64,000 nt of DNA from assembly GCF_014397785.1 (NCBI RefSeq), contig NZ_VZQQ01000004.1, positions 62,001 through 126,000 on the forward strand, read 5' to 3'. The DNA comes from Paraburkholderia podalyriae (GTDB taxonomy: Bacteria > Pseudomonadota > Gammaproteobacteria > Burkholderiales > Burkholderiaceae). A program made the translations under genes and the position numbers. Under the pieces are notes generated by a model. It was not told the origin of the DNA. It worked only from the letters and a program-made list of their open reading frames with translations, and did not search any database. Positions 1 through 8,278 of this stretch are shown here, piece by piece; the first letter of the stretch is position 1; each line of letters opens with the position of its first letter.

Positions 1-40
1 GACGACGCGAATCCGGGCTAGCGCACAACGCGCTCTCTTA

Positions 41-979
41 CTACGACGCGACTTGCACCGCGATCTTGCCGCGCAGGTGGCCTTTCGCGAGCCGTTCCAG
101 CGCCTTGGCCGTCGCATCGAACGCGAACCGTTCGGCGACGACGACGCGCACGCTGCCCGTGTCGATCAACGACGCGATCTCCGTCAATTGCCGGCCATCG
201 GGTCGCGCGGTATACCGCGCTGCCCGTGCGCCGCGGTTCGACGCCTCGGTCTGCGACGGCTCGATGAGCGTCGAGATCAGCGCGCCGCCCGGCGCGACGG
301 CCGACCACGAGCGGCGCTGCGTATCGCCGCCGATCAGATCGAACACCAGGTCCATGTCGCGCGCGACATCTTCGAAACGCTGCGCGTGATAGTCGATCAC
401 CCGATCCGCGCCGAGCGAGCGCACGAACTCGATGCCGTCACCGGACGCCGTCGCGAATACTTCCGCGTCCTTCTGCTTCGCGAACTGCACGGCGAAATGT
501 CCCACCCCGCCCGCGCCTGCATGAATCAGCACGCGGCCGCCCGCTTCGAGGCAGCCGTGATCGAAGAGGCCTTGCCATGCGGTCAACGCGGCGAGCGGCA
601 CGGCGCCCGCGCTCACCGCATCGAGCTTTTGCGGCGCACGCGCTAGCGCGCTCGCGGGCACGACGACGAATTCCGCGTAAGCGCCCTGCCCATGGCCAAC
701 AAAGCCATACACCTGCTCGCCCGCGCGCCATTGCGCGACGCCCGGGCCGACCCGTTCGACCACACCGGAAAAATCGCGCCCCAGCGTATAGGGCAGTTGG
801 TCTTCGCGAATCAACGGGTACTGGCCCGAACGCGTCTTCAGGTCAACCGGATTGGCGCCGGCCGCGCGCACGCGCACCAGCACTTCGCCGGCGCCAGGCT
901 CGGGGATATCGATCTTCTCGGCCTTAAACACCTCGGGGCCGCCGAAGCTGTGAATGCGATAGGCGAGCATCGTGCTCAT
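41..979 (-). CDS. NADP-dependent zinc-free alcohol dehydrogenase / quinone oxidoreductase family protein
   Basis: A 312-residue medium-chain dehydrogenase/reductase. The N-terminal GroES-like half opens with a typical FGGPEV segment, and the Rossmann half carries the GAGGVGHFAVQFAK nucleotide-binding loop at about residues 153-166. No structural-zinc cysteine cluster is visible, so it fits the quinone oxidoreductase (zeta-crystallin-like) branch that reduces quinones or enones with NADPH in the cytosol. The start has a strong AAGGAGG ribosome site 5 bases upstream. It is monocistronic and divergent from the DUF2795 gene. The physiological substrate cannot be read from the sequence. Confidence 0.85.
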   Translation of the reverse strand: MSTMLAYRIHSFGGPEVFKAEKIDIPEPGAGEVLVRVRAAGANPVDLKTRSGQYPLIREDQLPYTLGRDFSGVVERVGPGVAQWRAGEQVYGFVGHGQGAYAEFVVVPASALARAPQKLDAVSAGAVPLAALTAWQGLFDHGCLEAGGRVLIHAGAGGVGHFAVQFAKQKDAEVFATASGDGIEFVRSLGADRVIDYHAQRFEDVARDMDLVFDLIGGDTQRRSWSAVAPGGALISTLIEPSQTEASNRGARAARYTARPDGRQLTEIASLIDTGSVRVVVAERFAFDATAKALERLAKGHLRGKIAVQVAS

Positions 980-1216
980 GACGGCCTCCTTGCAAGGTCA
1001 GGTGTCAGCGGCGCTACGGTGTGAGGCTGCGCGCAAGCCGCGTTCCTCATCGCGCCTTGTGTTTCGTTGTCCTTGATTCGCAGATCGTTTCGCACGCGTT
1101 ACCGCTGAAAAAAGCGCCCGCAGGCGATCGGCACTTCGCCGAACGCGGCGAGGCACGACATATGCGGCATGAACCCGTAGGCGCGCAGTCGTGATGTACT
1201 CATCCAAGGAGGAATC

Positions 1217-1450
1217 ATGTCACAGCACCCCGCTCATTCCCAGGATCATCGTCACCCCGGTCAACCGCATCCCGCTGACGTCGAAAAAGCACTCGATGGT
1301 GTCAAATACCCGACCACGCGAGAAAAGCTCGTCGAGCAGGCGCGCAAGAATAACGCGAATACCGACATCATCGATCTGGTCGACCGTCTGCCCGATCACA
1401 ATTTCGACAGCCCGGCCTCGGTCGCGAAGGAAATCGCGCGTATTCAATGA
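1217..1450 (+). CDS. DUF2795 domain protein
   Basis: A 77-residue soluble protein. The C-terminal 50 residues match the DUF2795 pattern (a VKYPTTREKLVEQA-type helix, then a hydrophobic LVDRLPD segment and a VAKEIARI end). The N-terminus is rich in His, Gln and Pro. An AAGGAGG site sits just upstream of the ATG, predicting strong translation. The family is small and common in actinobacteria and Burkholderiales, with no established function. It lies 80 bp before the DUF72 gene and may be co-transcribed with it. Confidence 0.75.
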   Translation: MSQHPAHSQDHRHPGQPHPADVEKALDGVKYPTTREKLVEQARKNNANTDIIDLVDRLPDHNFDSPASVAKEIARIQ

Positions 1451-1529
1451 CGCCGCGATCCGTCGCGTCGCAGAACACGCTGAGGTCGGCGCACGACAAG
1501 AATCCCATTCCACCGGAGTGGACGCGCGA

Positions 1530-2441
1530 ATGAAGAAAAGCGGCGATGTGCGTATCGGTATTTCCGGCTGGCGCTATCAAGGATGGCGCGGTAGCTTTTA
1601 CCCCGAGGATCTCAAGCAGGCAGCCGAATTACAGTATGCGTCAGCGCTATTTGGCACGATCGAAATCAACGGCACGCATTACAGCCTTCAATCGCTCGAT
1701 AGCTGGCAGCGCTGGTATGCGCAAACGCCCGATGGCTTCGTGTTTGGCATCAAAGGCGCGCGTTATCTGACGCATATGCTGCGGTTTCGCGATGCAAGGG
1801 CCCGGGTTGGCATCGCGAACTTCTTCGCGCAGGGGCTACTCGCGTTGAACGAAAAGCTCGGTCCGATCCTGTGGCAATTTCCGCCGTCCCTGCGCTTCGA
1901 GCCCGCGGCGATGGAGCGCTTTCTGCGCGTGTTGCCGCCCGACACCGCGAGCGCATCGGCGCTCGCGAAGCAACACGATCAGCGCGTGAAGACGCCTTAC
2001 GTCGAGATCGATCGCAAGCGTGTGTTGCGCCACGCGGTCGAAGTGCGTCACGCGAGCTTTGTCGATCCGGCGTTCGTGAGCCTGCTTCGGCAATACGGCG
2101 TCGCGCTCGTCGTTTCCGATTCCACCGAACCGTGGCCGGTCGCCGAAGATCTGACGGCCGACTTCATCTATATCCGCCTGCACGGCAGCGAAGCCAAATA
2201 CTCAGGTTCATACCGGGACGAAGCTTTGCAACGATGGGCCGAGCGACTCGATGCATGGCGCAGCGGCTCGCAGCCGGCCGACGCGCGATTGATCGCGCCG
2301 CAACTGGCGCCGGCTCGCCGAGCGGCGCGAGACGTCTACTGCTACTTCGACAACGATGTGAAAGCGCGCGCACCCTTCGACGCCCAGCGACTGATCAAAG
2401 ACCTCGGATTACAAGCGACACGCGCGCCGGCGTTACCCTGA
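1530..2441 (+). CDS. DUF72 domain protein
   Basis: A 303-residue protein of the DUF72 (YecE-like) TIM-barrel family. It has the hallmark start IGISGWRYQGWRGSFYP, EINGTHYSLQ near residue 47, and a late DFIYIRLHGSEAKYSGSY segment. I use the ATG at 1530: the frame stays open upstream, but homology begins only after this codon and the upstream part overlaps the DUF2795 gene. The biochemical role of DUF72 is not established. The stop overlaps the end of the convergent udgX gene by 9 bp. Confidence 0.8.
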   Translation: MKKSGDVRIGISGWRYQGWRGSFYPEDLKQAAELQYASALFGTIEINGTHYSLQSLDSWQRWYAQTPDGFVFGIKGARYLTHMLRFRDARARVGIANFFAQGLLALNEKLGPILWQFPPSLRFEPAAMERFLRVLPPDTASASALAKQHDQRVKTPYVEIDRKRVLRHAVEVRHASFVDPAFVSLLRQYGVALVVSDSTEPWPVAEDLTADFIYIRLHGSEAKYSGSYRDEALQRWAERLDAWRSGSQPADARLIAPQLAPARRAARDVYCYFDNDVKARAPFDAQRLIKDLGLQATRAPALP

Positions 2442-3101
2442 GCCTGAGCGCTTGCCGCCGTGGGCCAGCTTCTGTGCGGTGCGCAGCGCGGCGACGATTC
2501 GCTCGTACACCTCGCGGCGCGTTTCAGGGTCCGGCGCGCGCAGCGCATACGACGGATGGTACGTCGCGACCACGTGTTGCTCGCCGCGCTCGAGCGTCTT
2601 GTCGAACGCGTCCAGCAAGCGCGCGCGCGAATCGTGGAGAACCGCTTTCAACGCGGTCGCGCCCAGTGCGACGACCACGCGCACATCCGGCATGCCGAGC
2701 TCCTGCTCGAGCCAATAGCTGCACGCATCGAGTTCGCGCTGCGCGGGCGTTTTGTGCAAGCGACGCTTGCCGCGCGCAATCCACTTGAAATGCTTGACCG
2801 CATTCGTCACATACACGTCGTTACGCTTGACGCCCGCTTCTTCGAGCGCTTTGTCGAGCAACGCGCCGGCCGGCCCGACAAAGGGCTTGCCCTGCAGATC
2901 TTCCATGTCGCCGGGCTGCTCGCCGACCAGCACGATCGACGCATGCCGCCGCCCTTCACCGGGTACGGCCTGCGTCGCGTTGCGCCAGAGCGCGCAACGG
3001 CGGCAATCGTCGAGCTTCGCCGGATGCTGGTCGGGGTCGACATCCGGTTGCTCCGATTGCGCGTCGCCCTGCGCGCGCTTTTTCGGCGGCCTGTCGGTCA
3101 T
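2433..3101 (-). CDS. udgX: UdgX-type uracil-DNA glycosylase
   Basis: A 222-residue family 4-like uracil-DNA glycosylase. VLVGEQPGDMED (about 57-68) supplies the active-site motif and TYHPSYAL the second motif. The insert GKRRLHKTP (111-119) is diagnostic of UdgX: its His116 aligns with the histidine that forms a covalent bond to the deoxyribose after uracil excision in the mycobacterial enzyme. Cys33, Cys36 and Cys127 are probable [4Fe-4S] ligands, and His104 sits where other family 4 enzymes have a further Cys. The role would be uracil removal or capture in DNA. It is convergent with the DUF72 gene and is followed upstream by a small basic-protein gene. Confidence 0.88.
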   Translation of the reverse strand: MTDRPPKKRAQGDAQSEQPDVDPDQHPAKLDDCRRCALWRNATQAVPGEGRRHASIVLVGEQPGDMEDLQGKPFVGPAGALLDKALEEAGVKRNDVYVTNAVKHFKWIARGKRRLHKTPAQRELDACSYWLEQELGMPDVRVVVALGATALKAVLHDSRARLLDAFDKTLERGEQHVVATYHPSYALRAPDPETRREVYERIVAALRTAQKLAHGGKRSGSG

Positions 3102-3128
3102 GGGTGCGACCGCGCGTGCTGAAGCAGC

Positions 3129-3281
3129 TTATTTTTCGCTCTTCTTCGGAATCTTCGCGCCCGACTTGCGCGCCTGATTCAATGCGATCGCGACAGCCTG
3201 CTTGTGCGGCTTGCCATGCTTCGACTCGGTCTTGATGTTGTGCGACACGGTCTCTTTCGATGTACCTTTCTTCAGCGGCAT
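3129..3281 (-). CDS. Small basic DUF6496-type protein
   Basis: A 50-residue Lys-rich protein beginning MPLKKGTSKETVSHNIK and containing HGKPHKQAVAIALNQARKSG. This pattern of a conserved start and an AIALNQAR helix is typical of very small proteins annotated as DUF6496 in Proteobacteria. Composition suggests nucleic-acid contact, but nothing demonstrates it. The ATG and TAA are clear. It lies 27 bp upstream of udgX on the same strand and could be co-transcribed with it. Confidence 0.7.
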   Translation of the reverse strand: MPLKKGTSKETVSHNIKTESKHGKPHKQAVAIALNQARKSGAKIPKKSEK

Positions 3282-3396
3282 GATCTTCTCCGGTTTAGGT
3301 GACGACAGGAAAAATCAGGACCCGCACGCAATTGCGTTCCTGCACCTGGACTGGCCAGCATACGCTGTGCCCACGACCGCATCGGCCGCGTCCGGA

Positions 3397-4080
3397 TCAC
3401 CCCGAAAAACCCGCCGCCGCCGCATTCAACGCCAGCGACACGCCCCCCACCAGAATCAGACTCGACGCCCACACTGCATCGAGATTGAACCAGCTGCGCG
3501 ACACGAACTTGAGCCCGAGGTAGCGATACACGAGCCATGCGAGCACGCCACCGGCCATCGTCATCGCAGCCGCATGCACCGCGGAAACCGACAGCGCCAT
3601 GCGCAGACTCGTTTCGATCAGCGCTTGGGCGGCTCTGTGCGCGCTGTCCATGTCGTCGGCGCGGCACAGACCGAGGTAGATCGGCACCAGCATCAAGCCA
3701 GCGCCGTGCGCGATCGCCACCGCAAAAGACCATAGCGCGAGCCGCGACGGCGGAATTCTCGCCAGCACGCGCGGATGACGCCGGCGCATCAGCAACACCA
3801 GACCGAAGCCGATCACGAGCACGCTCGCGCCGATCTGCATCTGGCGCTGCCATGCGAGCACGCTCGCGAGCATCGCGAACGGCAGCATCATCAGCAGTAT
3901 GGCGAGCGCGTGTCCCGCCGCCAGATAAAGAAGCGCCACCAGCAGCGCTTGCGAGCGCCGCTGCATCAGCGCGTTCGACACCGCGAGGGGCCACCCCATC
4001 GCCGGATTAAGTCCGTGATACACACCGCTCGCGACGACGGCCAGCCACAGTGCCGCTTGCGGCGACACCGCGCCGCTCAA
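3397..4080 (-). CDS. Multi-pass membrane protein coupled to the SBP56/mtoX gene
   Basis: A 227-residue integral membrane protein with about six hydrophobic segments (near residues 9-35, 43-62, 66-78, 83-102, 115-135 and 160-222). A conserved-looking HGLNPAMGWPLAV stretch near residue 22 recalls the His-containing first helix of NicO-type metal exporters, but the family's HX4D motif is absent. It starts with TTG, and the mtoX stop overlaps that start (TTGA), so translation is probably coupled. I do not recognise a characterised homologue. A role in delivering a metal or partner to the SBP56-type enzyme is a guess from context. Confidence 0.65.
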   Translation of the reverse strand: MSGAVSPQAALWLAVVASGVYHGLNPAMGWPLAVSNALMQRRSQALLVALLYLAAGHALAILLMMLPFAMLASVLAWQRQMQIGASVLVIGFGLVLLMRRRHPRVLARIPPSRLALWSFAVAIAHGAGLMLVPIYLGLCRADDMDSAHRAAQALIETSLRMALSVSAVHAAAMTMAGGVLAWLVYRYLGLKFVSRSWFNLDAVWASSLILVGGVSLALNAAAAGFSG

Positions 4081-5483
4081 ACGCCCACCGACGGATAGCA
4101 GAACGAATCGGTCGAGCAGTCGCCGCCTTCGAGGCGGATCTGGTGCGCGCGATAGCCGGCGGGAAACTCGACGAAGTAGTCTTCGGCGAGCTTCAGACCG
4201 CCATCAGAATCGGCATGCGCCATCACTTGCACGCCGGGCACACCATCCGGGTAAAACTGATCGTCCCACGTCGAGTAGAGCGAGTTGGTCCAGTAGATGC
4301 GCTTGCCGTCGCGGCTGATCTCGACCATCTGCGGACCGCCGGTGAAAGCTTTGCCGTTCGGATGCGGCGTGCAACGTTCAATGCCACCGATGCGCACCGA
4401 ACCCGTCAATGTCGGCTTGCGCGGTTCGGTCACATCGTACTGGCGCATCTCGCCGGTGCCCCAGCACGACACGTAGAGGAATTTATCGTCGATCGAAAGA
4501 TCGATGTCGGTGACGAGCGGCGGCACCGCGCCGAAACCTTGCAGCAGCGGCGGCAATTCGTCGGCATGCGCGGGCTCCGGTGGAATGGTCGCGGTCTTTT
4601 CGATGTGGAAGTGGCCGCCTTCGCGCCACCAGGTCCAGATCGACCCTTCCAGATTCGTCGTATCAACCACGACGCCGATAAAGCCGTACTCGCGGCTCGG
4701 ATCGTGCGCGGGCCGCACTTCGAGCGCCATCTGATGATTCGCGCCGAGGTCGAGCGTCTGCACGTTGCGCCTGCCGCGCAGATCCCAGAAGTGCACGCGG
4801 TGGCCGTATTTGTTCGCGAGCAGATCTTCGGGCACGATACCGTTTTCGAATTGCGGCGGCAGCGCCCATTCGGTCGATACCATGTAATCGCGCGGCAGAT
4901 TCCACCAGAAGTCGTAATGCTTTTCCTGCGCACCGCGCTCGATCTCCCAGCGGCCCAGCACCTCGAATGTTTGGCAGTCGATGATGAAGATGCCGGGCGG
5001 CCCGTCGGTGCCGTCTTTGCCGCCACCGCCGAGCGTGCTCACGTAGATGCCCTCCGGTCCGCAATGCACGGTGTGCGGACGCGAATAGCCGGTCTTGCGG
5101 AAGATTTCCTCCGGCTCGATGATCTTGTGAATCTTCGCCTGAGTCGGATGCGGTTTCGTATCGACGATGTAGATGCGCGACGAGCGCATGCCCGGAATGA
5201 TCAGATAGCGTCGTTCCAGAAACGCGTGACCCGTCAACGGCGATAGCGCGGACGAACATGCGTTCCAGCCGAAGTGATGGAATTCGTCGCCTTTGTTCGG
5301 CACCGGCACCGTGTGGACCACCTGGCTATAGGTCGGCGAACCGGGTTTCACGTCGATCACGGCAAGCGCGTCGGGCTGCGAGAAATCCGGACTGAGCAGC
5401 ACCGTGTACGCGTATTCTTCCGCCGGCGCATCCATCGCGAGCTTCGGCGATGCATGAAAGGTAGGATCGGGGCGCATTCCCAT
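4077..5483 (-). CDS. mtoX: Selenium-binding protein 56 family protein, probable methanethiol oxidase
   Basis: A 468-residue SBP56 family protein. Typical segments include FHHFGWNACSSAL, SRIYIVDTKPHPTQAKIHKII, RPHTVHCGPEGIYVSTLGGG and KFLYVSCWGTGEMRQYDV. Bacterial members characterised in Hyphomicrobium oxidise methanethiol to formaldehyde, H2S and H2O2 with copper. That product would feed the H4MPT pathway encoded further along, which suits the context. No twin-arginine or Sec signal peptide is evident at this start. It is followed by the overlapping membrane-protein gene. The usual sco1/mauG neighbours are not in the window, so substrate assignment remains inference. Confidence 0.82.
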   Translation of the reverse strand: MGMRPDPTFHASPKLAMDAPAEEYAYTVLLSPDFSQPDALAVIDVKPGSPTYSQVVHTVPVPNKGDEFHHFGWNACSSALSPLTGHAFLERRYLIIPGMRSSRIYIVDTKPHPTQAKIHKIIEPEEIFRKTGYSRPHTVHCGPEGIYVSTLGGGGKDGTDGPPGIFIIDCQTFEVLGRWEIERGAQEKHYDFWWNLPRDYMVSTEWALPPQFENGIVPEDLLANKYGHRVHFWDLRGRRNVQTLDLGANHQMALEVRPAHDPSREYGFIGVVVDTTNLEGSIWTWWREGGHFHIEKTATIPPEPAHADELPPLLQGFGAVPPLVTDIDLSIDDKFLYVSCWGTGEMRQYDVTEPRKPTLTGSVRIGGIERCTPHPNGKAFTGGPQMVEISRDGKRIYWTNSLYSTWDDQFYPDGVPGVQVMAHADSDGGLKLAEDYFVEFPAGYRAHQIRLEGGDCSTDSFCYPSVGV

Positions 5484-5609
5484 GACGGCACTCTCCCTGT
5501 CGTTCTGAACGGAAACCCGGCCCGCCAGGAATCGAGCCAGCGCGTAACCTTAGATTTGTAGTCCACACCAGCGACGGACGCAACCGGAAATTTTCGCCGA
5601 CGCAACGCG

Positions 5610-5780
5610 TTACTGCTGCACGCCCCAGCGCCGCACAGTCACGCGTTCGAGCGTATCGAACACAAGATGCTCGACTAGCAGACCGATCACGATCACCGCG
5701 GCAAGCCCGACCTTGTCGAGGCAATGCAGCGCGCGTTCGTGGGCTTCGGCCTTCGACAGCGGGCGAAATCGGCTCAGCAT
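5610..5780 (-). pseudogene. Fused remnant of an ABC transporter (ATPase fragment joined to permease C-terminus)
   Basis: A 56-codon open frame with ATG and TAA. Residues 8-26 (LSKAEAHERALHCLDKVGL) read like the helical subdomain of an ABC ATPase. Residues 27-56 (VIVIGLLVEHLVFDTLERVT then VRRWGVQQ) read like the extreme C-terminus of a taurine/sulfonate/nitrate-type ABC permease. Both halves would normally belong to adjacent genes about 1 kb apart, so I read this as a deletion scar of a transporter operon. The adjacent TauD-like dioxygenase gene supports a former sulfonate-uptake cluster. Whether the short frame is translated is unknown. Confidence 0.55.
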
Positions 5781-5838
5781 TGAAACTCCAGTCGGCGTGC
5801 GGTGTGACGGGTGTCGTTGCGATCGAAAACGTCGCGCT

Positions 5839-6723
5839 TCAGAACGGCACGTCGCCCTCGATCGTCGTGCGATACAGCTTGCGGCGCAGATGATCGGGTG
5901 TGCCGGCGGCGAGATGCATCACCGAGCGGTTGTCCCAGAACACCATGTCGTGCTGGGCCCATCGATGCTGGTATAGATGCTCGGGCCGCACGCTGTGCGC
6001 GAAGAGTTCGTCGAGCAAAGCGTTGCTGTCGTGTTCCGGCAAACCGATCACGCGCGTCGTGAAGTGCTCGCTGACGAATAGCGCGCGGCGCCCCGTCTCC
6101 GGATGCGTGCGCACGATCGGATGCACGACCGGCTTTACCTGCGCGATCTGCTCGGCCGACAGATTCGGCCGCCACGGGCTGCGTTTTTGCAATTCCGCGT
6201 ACCTGGCCAGATAGGTGTGCTCCGCGCTGCGTCCTTCGACTGCGCTGCGCAGATGCGCGGGCAACGTGTCCCACGCCAGATGCATGTTCGCGAACAGCGT
6301 ATCGCCGCCCTCGGCCGGCAGTTCCTGCGCGTGCAGCAACGAGCCGAGGCTCGGCTTGTCCTTGTACGACAGGTCGGAGTGCCAGTAGTGACCGGCGTCG
6401 CCGAGACCGATCGGCTTGCCGTTCTCGATCACGTTCGAGACGACCAGCACCTCGGGATAGCCGGGCAGACCGAACTGATTCAGCACGTGAATCTGCAGCG
6501 GGCCGAAGCGGCGGCTGAACGCGATCTGCTGCTCCGGCGTGATGCGCTGGTCGCGAAACACCAGGACGTGATAGTCCAGATGCGCGCGGTGAATTCGCGC
6601 GAAATCGTCGTCGCCGAGCGGCTGGCCGAGATCCAGTCCGACCACTTCGGCGCCGAGCGGCGCATCGAATGCGCGGATCTCGAAGGATTGAGCGGCAGCG
6701 GCAAAAGCATCACCGGTAGTCAT
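5839..6723 (-). CDS. TauD/TfdA-family Fe(II)/2-oxoglutarate dioxygenase
   Basis: A 294-residue cytosolic dioxygenase. The facial triad is visible: His115 and Asp117 in HYWHSDLSY, and His270 in FWDNRSVMHLA. An arginine about 10-15 residues later (DHLRRKLYR) would bind 2-oxoglutarate. Family members hydroxylate taurine, alkylsulfates, phenoxyacetates and similar compounds. Neighbouring sulfur genes (mtoX) and the ABC-transporter remnant favour an organosulfur substrate. An upstream in-frame GTG is possible, but the ATG used here has a better-placed GAGAG site. Confidence 0.85.
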   Translation of the reverse strand: MTTGDAFAAAAQSFEIRAFDAPLGAEVVGLDLGQPLGDDDFARIHRAHLDYHVLVFRDQRITPEQQIAFSRRFGPLQIHVLNQFGLPGYPEVLVVSNVIENGKPIGLGDAGHYWHSDLSYKDKPSLGSLLHAQELPAEGGDTLFANMHLAWDTLPAHLRSAVEGRSAEHTYLARYAELQKRSPWRPNLSAEQIAQVKPVVHPIVRTHPETGRRALFVSEHFTTRVIGLPEHDSNALLDELFAHSVRPEHLYQHRWAQHDMVFWDNRSVMHLAAGTPDHLRRKLYRTTIEGDVPF

Positions 6724-6889
6724 CACAGGACTCTCTTCGTCGAAACTATTCAGCGGGCGCCTAATGGCGCGGTCATTGCGACGAATGTACCGGCCCGCGC
6801 GCGCGATGCCAACGAAGGAAATGCTATACGGTTATCTGCCGGAGTGATAAACCCGATGTTGGGGCAGTTGGTCGGCTGGCCGCATCGCG

Positions 6890-7330
6890 CTATCGCGTGC
6901 GCCGAGCCTCGATAAAAGCCTCGACATAACGCAACGCCTGTTCGCACTGCTCAGGCGTGAACGCGTGAATACTCGCCGGAACCGGATCGAAACCAAGCTC
7001 GGTCGCGACCCACCGGATCGCTTTCGCGCGGGCTTCGAACGCGTTGACGCCATCGCGGCGCACCTTCCCGGCAACGAGCGGTTCAAGCGCATCGTGCAGC
7101 TTGCTCTTCGCCTCGCGCAACGTCGCGTCGGCGAGGCGGCCGAGCGGCAGGTTATGTTTGCTGCGCGAATAAACGCCGATCCACGCCTGACACGAAATGC
7201 AGATCCACAGCGGCCCTTGATCGCTGCGATACGGGTACGACTCGTCGCCGTAACGCGCGAGCAATGCGCGGTTGCCGCAGTAGTCGCATGACGGCTGCGG
7301 CAGGGCCTTGACGGGCTTGCCTACGCGCAT
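6890..7330 (-). CDS. DUF3268 zinc-finger domain protein
   Basis: A 146-residue protein with two CxxC pairs, CDYCG at about 15-19 and CISCQAWIGVY near 49, the pattern of the DUF3268 zinc finger. The rest is helical and basic, ending in a run of alternating Arg and Glu. A GGGAG site precedes the ATG. Function is unknown; zinc binding is inferred from the four cysteines. It is a single gene between the TauD-like and isonitrile-hydratase-like genes on the same strand. Confidence 0.75.
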   Translation of the reverse strand: MRVGKPVKALPQPSCDYCGNRALLARYGDESYPYRSDQGPLWICISCQAWIGVYSRSKHNLPLGRLADATLREAKSKLHDALEPLVAGKVRRDGVNAFEARAKAIRWVATELGFDPVPASIHAFTPEQCEQALRYVEAFIEARRTR

Positions 7331-7443
7331 CGGGAGGGCTCCCGGGCAAATTCGCAGTGCTTCATCGCATCAATCCGGCTGGCGCAAACGGGTAGAGCCA
7401 CACAGTTTAATGGAATGCCCGCACCCGCATGCAAGGCTCGCGA

Positions 7444-8127
7444 TCACCGAGCCTGCGTCTGCACGATCTCCATCACGACCCGGCGCCGCGCGGCCAAGCC
7501 TTCAGCCGACCGTCGCCGGACCAGTTCCACCACCGCTTGCGGCGCCAACGCCGGATCGCCCGCGTCGAACGGCGGCGCCGGCGCATATTCGAGTTCGAGC
7601 TGAATCGCCTGCGCCTCTTCGACGCCCGCCAGTTCGGCAGCCACGGTCAAGCCGAAATCGATGCCCGCCGTCACGCCGCCGCCCGTAATCAGATTGCCGT
7701 CGCGGACCACACGCGCATGCGTCGGTATCGCGCCGAGCGGTTCCAGCAACGAGTGGAACGCCCAGTGAGTCGTCGCGCGTCGCCCGCGCAGCAAACCGGC
7801 CGCGCCAAGCAGCAATGCGCCGGTGCAGACCGACGTCACGTAGCGCGCGCTGGCGGCCTGGCGGCGAACGAAGTCGATCGTTTGCGCGTCTTGCATCAGG
7901 TCCGTCACGCCGCTTCCGCCCGGCACACAGATCACGTCGAGCGGCGGGCAGCTTTCGTAGGTCGTGCTCGGTGTCAGCACGAGCCCGTTGCTCGACACCA
8001 CGGGCTCCCGCGTCTTCCAGACCAGATGCATCGTGGCGCCCGGCAACGATGCGAGCACGTCATGCGGGCCAGTCAGATCGAGTTGCTGTACTTTCGGAAA
8101 CACCAGAAAACCGATTTGCAGGTTCAT
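7444..8127 (-). CDS. DJ-1/PfpI family protein, isonitrile hydratase-like
   Basis: A 227-residue DJ-1/PfpI-fold protein. The nucleophile elbow VTSVCTGALLLG places Cys101 at the active site, and QQLDLTGPHDV places Asp17. The same two positions are the essential residues of Pseudomonas putida isonitrile hydratase, which converts isonitriles to N-formamides. Length also matches. It diverges from a GlxA-like regulator that carries a related N-terminal DJ-1 domain, suggesting a regulator/enzyme pair. The native substrate is not known. Confidence 0.8.
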   Translation of the reverse strand: MNLQIGFLVFPKVQQLDLTGPHDVLASLPGATMHLVWKTREPVVSSNGLVLTPSTTYESCPPLDVICVPGGSGVTDLMQDAQTIDFVRRQAASARYVTSVCTGALLLGAAGLLRGRRATTHWAFHSLLEPLGAIPTHARVVRDGNLITGGGVTAGIDFGLTVAAELAGVEEAQAIQLELEYAPAPPFDAGDPALAPQAVVELVRRRSAEGLAARRRVVMEIVQTQAR

Positions 8128-8166
8128 AGGGATGCCTTATCGAAGGAGAAATCGAAACCTGTCGTC

Positions 8167-8249
8167 TGCCACTTCTTGCAGGTGGACGGATCGATTCTAT
8201 GCGGGTAGGCTGTGGCAAGACTGCCATTTACCCCTTGGTTTCTGCCACA
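8167..8249. promoter_or_regulatory. Repeated TGCCAC half-sites in a divergent promoter region
   Basis: The 151 bp between the isonitrile-hydratase-like gene and the GlxA-like gene holds four related elements: TGCCAC (8167-8172), TGTGGCA (8211-8217), TGCCA (8222-8226) and TGCCACA (8243-8249). The second and fourth form a 7-bp inverted repeat with a 25-bp gap, and the second and third a tight TGGCA-N4-TGCCA dyad. Clustering in a short divergent intergenic region suggests an operator for the AraC-type neighbour. No experimental consensus supports it. Confidence 0.35.
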
Positions 8250-8278
8250 CGCTATCACGGCCCTCATCTACACCCGAC

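Noticed and set aside
4050..5246. A 398-codon plus-strand open frame antisense to mtoX
   Set aside because: Arg/His-rich composition typical of GC-rich antisense shadows; the opposite strand carries a clear SBP56 protein.
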